Positions 53,449-62,680 of a stretch of DNA of 64,000 nt are shown here, in pieces (the stretch's first letter is position 1; each line of letters opens with the position of its first letter). A program made the position numbers and the translations under genes. This DNA is from Pegoplata infirma (lineage: Eukaryota; Arthropoda; Insecta; Diptera; Anthomyiidae): NCBI GenBank assembly GCA_963921195.1, contig OY992537.1:147677841-147741840 (forward strand), given 5' to 3'. The notes beneath the pieces are model-generated. The model was not told the DNA's origin. It worked only from the letters and a program-made list of their open reading frames with translations, and did not search any database.

Positions 53449-53563
53449 ACATTTGACAGCAGTGAAATGGGTCTTAAATTGTTAATTTCAAAATTATTTG
53501 CTTTTTTCTGAACTATTTTCGAAATTTTCCACGAATCTGGGAAATAAGAATTATTAATACAAT
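53449..53563 (-). pseudogene. LINE reverse-transcriptase fragment, downstream piece
   Basis: Minus-strand reading gives a NSYFPDSWKISKIV segment followed by NNLRPISLLSNV, the classical non-LTR RT region 1-2. It continues the fragment at 55329 once the Transib insertion and its 5-bp duplication are removed, and is cut by the ACACTC MITE. Confidence 0.75.
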
Positions 53564-53843
53564 GCACTATGGTCTCGCAGACCACTTTTCTTGGCCAAAA
53601 TTCAATTTTCTCAAAATTGCTGTTTAAAAAAATCGCTTTGTGATATAACAATAAACACTTCAAAGCAACAGAAAAAATATTTGTCTTTTGTATATACTCA
53701 TTTACCGTTATAATACAACAGATTAAAGTTTAAGTTTTACAACAAATCTAGGACAAGAAAAAAAAAACAACTTATTTTTTTAAATTTTTCAATAATTTTT
53801 TTGAGTTTAAATACAAAGAGTTTCTTATAATATTACACATGGA

Positions 53844-54061
53844 GGGGGTCCCCGTAGGCTAGTTGGTAGCGTGCTAGCCTTTCAACGTGGGGGTCGTGGG
53901 TTCGATTCCCACCAGAACCCTTGGTTTTTTTCGCTACAACGAGACGGCGGTCATTGTTACCAGTTCTCGGTTAGGTGGAATTTATTAAAAATGAGTTTGT
54001 AAATAAATAGAGAGAATAAATAAAAATAATTGATCATGTGATGTGATCAAAACTATTATTA
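53844..54061 (+). mobile_element. tRNA-derived SINE
   Basis: Pol III promoter-like A box TAGGCTAGTTGG (53855-53866) and B box GGTTCGATTCC (53899-53909). The tRNA-like T arm GTGGGTTCGATTCCCAC is intact, but the acceptor stem mismatches. A ~150-bp unrelated body and an A/T-rich tail follow. The flanking 13-bp duplication TATTACACATGGA is at 53831-53843 and 54830-54842, once the MITE in the tail is removed. Confidence 0.75.
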
Positions 54062-54063
54062 TA

Positions 54064-54829
54064 TCCCGAGTAAAAAAGATTATATATAATTTTACTTATT
54101 TTTATATAAACATATATTATTTGATAAATTTATACGTAAATTGTTTTGCTATCATATAAGATTATATATATTTACACTTCGTATTTTTTTCTTATATAAA
54201 ATTATATAAAAGAAAATGTTAAGTTATACATAATAACATATGATTAAAGTTAGTTTATATAATTACATATGAAATATAAAATTCTGTCTGTTTTTTTTAT
54301 ATAATTTAATATAACAAAATATTTGAAGACATTTTATATAAAATTTTATGCAACTTTTTTCTAAATCATATGTAATCTTATATGAGTAAAATTAAAAAAA
54401 AATCTAAGTCCTTTATATATAATTTGATATAACTTTTGAAAATTTTTCTAAGTCCAGAATTTTTTTTTTTAAGTTCCAAACCTAAACCTTAAACATTTGT
54501 TTTAAATATTTTATATGTTATTATATATAATGCAAAATTTATGAAAAAAAGCTAAGTTCTTTATATATAATTTAATATAATTTTTTTTTTGGTTTTTTTT
54601 GGGATTTTTTTTTATTTAATTATATATAATTGCATAAATTTTTCTAAAAAAGGGGCCAATTTTCGCATCAAATCATATAAAATTATATTAAAATCACATC
54701 AAATTATATCAAATTTAATGCAACTTTATATGGTTTTATCGACTCATTTTTCGCATCAAATTCTATATGAATATATATGATGTCTTTATATAATTAAATA
54801 TAAACATATATAATCTTTTTTACTCGGGA
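54064..54829. mobile_element. 766-bp TA-MITE in SINE tail
   Basis: Ends TCCCGAGTAAAAAAGATTAT and its complement, with TA on both sides (54062-54063, 54830-54831). Almost wholly composed of ATATAATT-type words. Mariner-like non-autonomous element. Confidence 0.78.
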
Positions 54830-55328
54830 TATTACACATGGAAAACAAAGTTGGAGATTAGTATTACAATAATTTTAATTTCAAATAGTGTAACAAAATT
54901 GGCGTCATTTAAAAAAAAAATAAGTGGTTCATGCAAACCAGAAAAAAAAATGGTGGTAAATAAAACATAACTTTAGATGGGCCTACAAAAAGTTTTTAGC
55001 AAAATTTAGCTATCAGACCAATTCAGAATCATAGATTGGGATCAGGACTACATTTCCACATTGTCAGATGATGCTAGTTTTTGCTAGTAAGTGTACTGGA
55101 AGAAAATTTCCAGAACACTTTTTCCATTAAAATTCAACCCAAAAACGAATTTATGTAACTAAGAAAAAACAAAAATTAGTAAAGTGCCCTAAAATGTTAA
55201 TATTTAAAAAATAATGATTAAAATGATAATAAATTTCAACACGAATCCTATTTCAAAAATATAAAAATAAAAAATTCGTTTTGACAATTTTGGCCAAGAA
55301 AAGTGTTCATCGGAACCATAGTGCAATG

Positions 55329-55993
55329 GTTAAATATAACCATCAGAAATTCAAATGCCTTTGTAGGTAGTTTTCTAATAATGAAATTAGAAATGTTGTC
55401 TAAACCGTATGATTTTTTGTTATTAATACCCCTTGCCAAAGTTATTAGTTCATCTAAAGTTACAAGTCTTTCGCAAATTTGTGAATTGTGAGCTGAAAAA
55501 GTGGAATCAAAGCTAAAGATGTTATCCTCAGCACTGGAAATTGTTGTGTTAACTACTTCAACAATATTTGAAACGTCTCTGTTTGGCACAGTTCCACTAT
55601 AAATGCGAGAGAAATGTTCCTTTAACATAACCAATTTCGTGCGTCATCTTCTATTACAACATCGTTAACTGATAGATTCTTTACACACTTATTTTTCCTC
55701 TAGCCTATGATGTTATATATTTTCCTGTGAGCATTTGGCCCAGGTTTAATATTTTTCAGCTTTTCGCTAAATAATTGCGATTGTTCAATCTCAACTTGTC
55801 GTTTTATAATAATATTAATCAACTGAATCTGTTTAGATAGTAAAATATAATCCGGATGTCGGCGATTTAGTGTTCTCTGATATATTTTTTTCGTTTCTCT
55901 CTGCCAACCGTATTTTATCCTAAGCAAGTTCTTAATGTTATCAGAAACAATAAATCTTCCATAACATACATAATTTTCTGAGTGAAGTAACAA
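55329..55993 (-). pseudogene. LINE fragment: pre-RT and RT start
   Basis: Minus-strand frames give RIKYGWQRETKKIYQRTLNR and a GPNAHRKIYN segment (55700-55993). Around 55340-55630 they give LVTLDELITLARGINNKKS and YGLDNISNFIIRKLP, which is RT block 0-1 of a jockey/CR1-type element. A frame break lies at ~55635-55700. The fragment is old and inactive. It continues at 53449-53563 across the Transib insertion. Confidence 0.72.
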
Positions 55994-56188
55994 TATACAA
56001 TAATTCTGTTAATTAAACCAAAGCTTTTTGAGTGTTAAAATATTCTTCATAATTTTTCTTTCCATATGAGTTTTTAGGGAGTTCTTCAGCGAAAAAAATT
56101 ATAAAAAGTAGGCGTACTGATTTGAGTTCAAGAAAAAATGGTCACACTAGGCATGACCCAAAAAAGGTTGGGAACCATTGCTTTATAA

Positions 56189-56956
56189 TGTTTAAATATT
56201 TGACATTAGTGCTTTCCAAAGTGTTAACTTGACAATTTTACCTAAGTTATTTGGAAAGTATCATACGTTTAGTGGGATAACATGCAAAGTGTTAACTTGA
56301 CTAATTTAAAAATTCGTGCTTTTGTAAAAGTACTTAAGTACTTCATTTTCCATCTCCGTTCTTCCATTTTTTTATTTTCACAATTAATAAGAAATAATAA
56401 ATCATTATTACAATTACCATTAATAAGAAACAATAAATTATTAATTAATAATATTAATATTAACAATACTATAAATTGCAATATATTGAAATGCATTTGG
56501 TGCTAACATTGAAGTAAGTATTTAATAATTCCATTCCCAGTTTTTTTGATGTTATGTGTGCTTATATTTTATTTAAAAGGTATTCCGGGAAGATTCATAA
56601 CCCAATTGTATATGTCAAGGATGGGATCAACATTTGGACTTGTCCTGAAGTTATGAAAACCAAACAATGAAACTGCACTTCGATCAAAAGATAAGTTAGA
56701 GTGAAGACCAAAGAACCGGCAAGGGAATCCCAGGTACAAACTGCTACAATTTCTATATCCTGCAAATGTCAAGTAATGTTGCCTTCATCTTCAGTTTACA
56801 AGCGAACAACCCGCAAAGGAAACTGGCTTATGATGTTGGCGGTAATTGTGGTTGACTTTATTACAATCAACCAAATTCTGACACCAATACAAATGAGTCC
56901 TGTAGAAGTCACGATACAGTTTGAAATTAAATTGCTAGATCCCTAAAAATGTCTCA
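56189..56956. other. unassigned, slightly less AT-rich segment
   Basis: 56570-56946 has more balanced composition and begins after a pyrimidine-rich AAG, but frames on both strands are short and match nothing I recognise. It could be a captured or decayed exon. Confidence 0.3.
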
Positions 56957-58720
56957 GAATCTGAAATTTTTTCCGTATATGGCTCAGAATCTAAGAATTT
57001 TTCTTTACGAAAAATTTCTCAGAATCTGAACTTCTCAGAATTAAGAAATATTCTATATGAAAAAATGTTTCAGAATCTGAGAAAAAATTTTCTATATAAA
57101 ATTAAAATCGATAAAAAATTTTTCATGAAAAATTTATAATCGATAAAAAATTTTCTGGAGAAAATTTATAATCGATAAAAAATTTTCTAAAAAAAAAAAA
57201 GTTATAATCGATAACAAATTATAAATTTTCTAAATCTGAGAAAATTATAAATTTTCTATAAAAATATTTTATCGATTATAAATTTTCTATAAAAAATTTG
57301 TTATCGATTTAAAATTTTCTATAAAAAATTATAATTTTCAATAGAAAATTTATAATTGAAAAAAAAAAAATCTTTAGAAAATTAATGATCGATAACAAAT
57401 TTTCTTTAGAAAATTTATAATCGATACAAAATTTTCTGTAGAAAATTTAAAATCGATAAAAAATTTTTAATAAAAAAATTATAATAAAACTTATAATCGA
57501 TAAAAAAATTTTCGATAAGATTATAAATTTTCTATAAAAAATTTGTTTTCGATTAAAAATTTTTTCTACAAAAAATTTATAATCGATAAAAAATTTCTAT
57601 AGAAAATTTATAATTTTAATTTTCTCAGATTTAGAAAGTTTATAATTTGTTATCGATTATAAATTTTCTATAAAAAATTTGTTATCGATTTTAAATTTTC
57701 TATAGAAAATTTGTTATCGATTATAAATTTTCCATAGAAAACTTTTTATCGATTATAAATTTTCTAAAGAAATTTTTTATATCGATTATAAATTTTTCAT
57801 AGAAAATTTCAAAAATTTATTTTTAAAATTTCTATATTGTTCTTTTTATAATTATTGTTTTTTAAATCGATAACAAATTTTGTATAGAAAATTTATAATC
57901 GATAACAAATTATAAATTTTATATAGATTTATATTTATCGATTATAAATTTTATAAAGAAGTTTTTTTATCGATTACAAATTTTTCATAGAAAATTTCAA
58001 AAATTTATTTTTAAAATTTCTATATTGTTTTATAGAAAATTTATTATCAATTAAAGAAAATTTATAATCGATAACAAATTATAAATTTTGTTAATCTAAG
58101 AAAATTAAAATTATAAATTTTCTATAGAAATTTTTAATCGATTATAATTTTTTTATAGAAAATTTTTAAAATTTATAATCGATAAAAAATTTTTATAAAC
58201 TTTCTAAATCTGAGAAAATTATAAATTTTCTATAAAAATTTTTTATCGATTATAAATTTTCTATAAAAAATTTGTTTTCGATTAAAAATTTTTTCTACAA
58301 AAAATTTTCTGTAGAAAATTTTTTATCGATTATAAATTTTCTAGAGAAAATTTTGTATTGATTATAAATTTTATATACAACATTTTTTATCGATTATAAA
58401 TTTAATATACAAAATTTTTTGTCGATTATAAATTTTATTATAAATTTTCTATAAAAAATGTTTATCGGTTATAAATTATATTATAAATTTCGTATAGAAA
58501 ATTTTCTATAGAAATAATCGATAAAAAATTATCTATAGAAAATTTATAATCGATAAAAAATTTTCTATAAAAAATTTATAATCGATTAAAAAATTTTCTA
58601 TAGAAAATTTATCATCGATAAAAATTGTTCTATACAAAATTTACAATTTTCTGTAGAAAATATATAATCGATAAAAAAATTTCTATTGAAAATTTGTAAT
58701 CGATAAAATAATTTCTATAG
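56957..58720. repeat. array of AATCGAT / TTCTATAGAAAATTT units
   Basis: About 1.75 kb of imperfect units of the form AAAATTTATAATCGATAAAAAATTTTCTATAG, or its reverse complement, with repeated orientation switches; ATCGAT is itself palindromic. It is preceded by TCTCAGAATCTGA-type units, as at 36845-36900. Confidence 0.82.
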
Positions 58721-59232
58721 TAATAGGTTTACATTTTATTTTCTTATGTTTGCAGATTTCTTTTAATTTAATGTATAATTTTTATTGATAATAAATAAAA
58801 AATAAAAATAATTTTGGTGATTAGTTTTATTTAGGTAGTAAAGAATGTTAAAAATATAAAGGTAAATGTATTAATTGATATAAATTATTTGGTTTATTAT
58901 GTCGGAATCAATTTGTTAAATTGAATAATATATTTGAATAAGTGGTAACTTTGACTTGATTAAATTCATAAATTTTACTTGATCATTTTTACAAAGTTTT
59001 CTTTTATAAATGTCATATGTTTTGTAAGATAAATTTTTACCCAAGTTTATTAACTAAATAGTCTAATAACTTGTTAAGTTGTATATTTACGTATAAACTT
59101 AGGTAGATTATGCCAGATTTTTGTGTAATCTTACACATGCTTTTTTTTGCGTGTACCACATTTATGCTAAAATAATTTTTTATTAAATTTTTGTAAAAAA
59201 TTGTATATTTGTTGAATTTAAAATTTTTATGT
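58721..59232. other. AT-rich tail after array ending TTTTTTTTGCGTGTAC
   Basis: The layout parallels 39411-39799: the array is followed by ~420 bp of AT-rich sequence and a GCGTGTAC/GGGTGTAC terminus (59148-59157). The remainder is AT-rich with a GAATTTAAAATTTTTATG block repeated at ~59745. Confidence 0.5.
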
Positions 59233-59346
59233 GGTTATTCATAAAACCTGAAATATATTTAAAGTAGGTTTATTTGACAGATATTGCAGGAATAATTGTC
59301 AAATAAACCTACAATAAGTCTGTTATAAGTATTATGAATAAGAGCC
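59233..59346. mobile_element. 114-bp MITE with TTATTCATAA ends
   Basis: Homologous in both halves to 15633-15747: TTATTCATAA ends and AGGTTTATTTGAC inner inverted repeats. Confidence 0.65.
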
Positions 59347-59871
59347 TTACACAATAAATCCATATTAATATAATAAATGTTGTGTAGGATTTAATTTACC
59401 ACCCACCAACTGACCCTTTTTGTACAAATTTCTCCAGTGACTGCTGCCTACACGCAAAAAAAAACTTGTGTCGGAGTGAGCAAAAATCTGGCAAAATTTT
59501 ACCAAAAATATGCTAAAACTACAACCGACGAAGTAGTTTTCGTAATTTAGCCAAAACACTTATGTAAAAAATTTTGAAGAAAATGCTAATGCTATTTAAG
59601 CAAAAACTTGGTAAAATATACCAAAAGAAATATGATGAAATATACCAAAATTATTTGAAAAGCTGACTAAAAATAATGCTAAAAATTACCACATTTATGC
59701 TAAAATAAATTTTCAATAAATTTTTGTAAAAATTTGTATATTTGTTGAATTTAAAAATTTTCACAGAATAAATCCATATTAATATAATAAATGTTGTGTA
59801 GGATTTTATTTACCACCGACCAACTGACCCTTTATGTACAATTTTCTCGAGTGACTGCTGCCTACGTTTCT
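59347..59871 (+). repeat. direct repeats of ~105 bp around a CAAAA-rich segment
   Basis: The segment ACACAATAAATCCATATTAA...GTGACTGCTGCCTAC at 59350-59453 is repeated at 59765-59865. Between them lie ACGCAAAAAAA and TACCAAAA/TTGGTAAAAT words. Confidence 0.65.
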
Positions 59872-62060
59872 TCTTGAAGTAAAGGATCCGCTATAGCTTC
59901 ACGAATTTATTTAAAAGCATCCTGTAAAAATAGAAAATTATTACAAAACATAAATTTTTAATTTAAAAAATTGGTTAACCCCATTGGTCTCTTGGTAAGG
60001 AGGAACACTTACTTTGTCATTCCATTTGTAACTCATCAAAACAGGTATGGACTCCCTTGGCTTTGGGTTTTTAGGTTTTAATTTTATAACTAAAGGCAAC
60101 ATTGGTGTTCACGCTCTTTATTGTAGTCAAGGATTCTCCATAGCTTCAAAAATTTATTTAGCAGTACCCTGTAAAAATATAAAATTATTACCAAACACTA
60201 ATTTTTAACTAAAAATCTATTAAACCTTATTGGTGTCTTCGGAATGCGGGTATACTCACTTTATCATTCCATTTGTTATTCATCGAAACATACGTCTGGG
60301 ACTCCATTGGTTTTTCTTATTGAATGGTGTTTTAAGTGATGAAAGCAAAATTAACTTTAACATTCTTTTATCTTATATTTATTTATCTTTTAGAAAACTA
60401 ATTACTTATTTTTATTTATGTATTAATTTATTTTTATTTTATATATCAATTTCCTTTTTACGTTTTTATAACACAAAAAATAAACGAACAACGCACGCAC
60501 ACAAAAATACAAAATGAAAATGGCGGTCTGTATTTGTTTTGTTTTTTTGTTGTTTTCTTTCGATAAATTTTTGTGCAGGTTCGCTTTTTCTTGAAGTGAA
60601 GGATCCACTATAGCTTCACGAATTTATTTAGAAGCATCCTGTAAAAATAGAAAATTATAACAAATCACAAATTTTGAATTTAAAACACTAGTTAACCCCA
60701 TTGGTCTCTTGGTATGAAGGAACACTTACTTTTTGTCTTTCCATTTGTAACTCATCAAAACAGGTCTGGACTCCATTGGCTTTGCTATATAAATGAGTTT
60801 TTAGATTTTAATTTTATAACTAAAGGCAGGACTGGTGGCCACGCTCTTTATTGTAGTGAAGGATTCGCCATGGCTTCAAAAATTTATTTACCAGTACCCT
60901 GTAAAAATAGAAAATTATTACCAAACACTAATTTTTAACTAAAGATCTATTCAACCTTATTGGTGTCTTCGGAATGGAGGTATACTCACTTTATCATTCC
61001 ATTTGTAATTCATCGAAACATACGTCTGGGACTCCATTGGTTTTGCTAAATGAATGGTGTTTTAAGTTATGACAGCAAAATTAACTTTAGCATTTTTTAT
61101 CTTGAATTTATTTATCTTTTAAAATACTAATTATATATATTTATTTATTAATTTATTTTAATTTTATTTATCAATTTCCTTTTTACGTTTTAATAACACA
61201 AAAAATAAACAACCTACGCACACAAAAATACAAAATGAAAATGGTGGTCTGTATTTTTTTTTTGTTTTCTTTCGATAAATTTTTGTGCAATTAATTTGCG
61301 TTATTGTGCAAGCTACTTGGTTATTTAACATAAAAAATTAATTATGTTACTTTAACATCGACAAGCATAATTTTAATAAAAACTTTAATTAGTCTTTTAT
61401 GTAAAATAACCAAGTAGCTTGCACAATAACGCAAATTACTTGCACAAAAATTTATCGAAAGAAAACAACAAAAAAGAAAAACAAATACAGACCGCCATTT
61501 TTATTTTGTATTTTTGTGTGCGTGCTTCGTTCATTTTTTGTGTTATAAAAACGTAAGAAGGATATTGATAAATAAAATTAAAATAAATTAATAAATAAAA
61601 ATAAATTATTAGTTTTTAAAAAGATAAATAAATGTAAGATAAAAAAATGCTAAAGTTAATTTTGCTGTCATAACTTAAAACACCATTCATTTAGCAAAAC
61701 CAATGGAGTCCCATACGTTTGTTTCAATGAATTACAAATGGAATGATAAAGTGAGTATACCCCTATTCCGAAGACACCAATAAGGTTTAATAGATTTTTA
61801 GTTAAAAAATAGTGTTTGGTAATAATTTTCTATTTTTACAGGGTACTGCTAAATAAATTTTTGAAGCTATGGCGAATTCTTCACTACAATAAAGAGCGTG
61901 GGCACCAGTCCTCCCTTTAGTTATAAAATTGAAACCCAAAAACTCATTTATATAGCAATGCCAATGGAGTCCAGACCTGTTTTGATGAGTTACAAATGGA
62001 ATCACAAAGTAAGTGTTCCTCCTGACCAAAAGACCAATGGGGTTTACTAGTTTTTTAAAT
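59872..62060. repeat. foldback of tandem exon-like modules
   Basis: Two ~720-bp tandem units (59872-60590, 60591-~61260), each with two related ~250-bp modules, are followed by an inverted copy (61390-62060). The hinge at 61290-61440 is itself a hairpin (GCAAGCTACTTGGTTATTT mirrored). Every module carries TTTCTATTTTTACAG|G at one edge and AAA|GTAAGT or AAA|GTGAGT at the other, read on the minus strand in the left arm and plus in the right. Open frames of 60-95 codons occur in both directions; I cannot identify the protein. Confidence 0.6.
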
Positions 62061-62082
62061 TAAAAATTTATGTTTTGTAATA

Positions 62083-62680
62083 AAACCTATTTAAAAAATT
62101 ATTAACAAAAAAATATTAATTTTATAATGTTAACTAATTTTTTTTCTAATTTCGGTTTTTTTTTACATTAAAAAAATTAAATGTCCAAAAATGTACTAAA
62201 TATGGTGCCTAACAACAACGACGCTCACGACAACGACCGATGCGACCAGCAAATTCGGCTAAGTCAATATTGTGATTTTTTGTCATTCCATTTTTTGTGT
62301 TTCACAGAGCTGCTTTCTGGTATCCTCAACGACCGTAAAACCTTTCTAGAAAGGTTTTTTCAACGACCGTAAAACCTTTCTAGAAAGGTTTTACGGTCGT
62401 TGCTTTGTGAAACACAAAAAATGGAATGACAAAAAATCACAATATTGACTTAGCCGAATTTGCTGGTCGCATCAACGACCGTAAAACCTTTCTATAGAAA
62501 GGTTTTACGGTCGTTGGTCGCATCGGTCGTTGTCGTGAGCGTCGTTGTTGTTAGGCACCATATTTAGTACATTTTTGTACATTTAATTTTTTTAATGTAA
62601 AAAAAACCGAAATTAGAAAAAAAATTAGTTAACATTATAAAATTAATATTTTTTTTGTTAATAATTTTTTAAATAGGTTT
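62083..62680. mobile_element. ~600-bp palindrome with mini-hairpin insertions
   Basis: Outer arms starting AAACCTATTTAAAAAATT and ending with its complement. The arms contain ACGACGCTCACGACAACGAC and its inverse. The centre (62327-62402) holds one partial and one complete CAACGACCG hairpin; another interrupts the right arm at 62473-62516. Outer target duplication not found. Confidence 0.75.
62473..62516. mobile_element. 44-bp perfect hairpin flanked by GTCGCAT
   Basis: CAACGACCG...CGGTCGTTG is a perfect palindrome with a TCTATAGA centre, flanked by 7-bp GTCGCAT (62466-62472, 62517-62523). The left arm of the surrounding palindrome has the uninterrupted sequence, giving the empty site. Confidence 0.7.

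Larger units (their letters stand above)
53565..55323. mobile_element. Transib-like element inserted in LINE
   Basis: Both ends start CACTATGG (CACTATGGTCTCGCAG at the left, CACTATGGTTCCGATG at the right) and share CACTTTTCTTGGCCAAAAT. The 5-bp duplication CAATG is at 53560-53564 and 55324-55328. A CACWATGG terminus with a 5-bp duplication is diagnostic of Transib, the superfamily related to RAG1. No transposase remains; the interior carries a SINE and a MITE. Confidence 0.78.
51372..56149. mobile_element. second hAT element nested in the first
   Basis: Ends TAGGCTGACCATTCG and AAATGGTCACACTA (TAGTGTGACCA-type hAT end), with the 8-bp duplication GGCATGAC (51364-51371, 56150-56157). GTACTGATTT words are repeated at the left end and once at the right. 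No transposase was recognised; a 112-codon minus-strand frame at 51702-52040 matches nothing I know. Confidence 0.82.
51069..56180. mobile_element. hAT element, outer level of nested stack
   Basis: Ends CAATGGTTCCCAACCTTT and AAAGGTTGGGAACCATTG (hAT-like), with the 8-bp duplication CTTTATAA (51061-51068, 56181-56188). Its own sequence is only ~300 bp on the left and ~30 bp on the right; the rest is the inner hAT. G-runs (CACTGGGGGGCAA) follow the left end. It is a non-autonomous or deleted copy. Confidence 0.85.

Noticed and set aside
53845..53920. tRNA gene
   Set aside because: A and B boxes and T arm are good, but the acceptor and anticodon stems do not pair, and a 13-bp target duplication with a non-tRNA body shows it is a SINE head.
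56569..56946. Host gene exon
   Set aside because: Composition is suggestive, but frames on both strands are short and unrecognised; kept as unassigned.
60230..60938. Two 74-95 codon ORFs
   Set aside because: They overlap intron-like segments of the exon-like modules on the opposite strand; coding direction cannot be decided.
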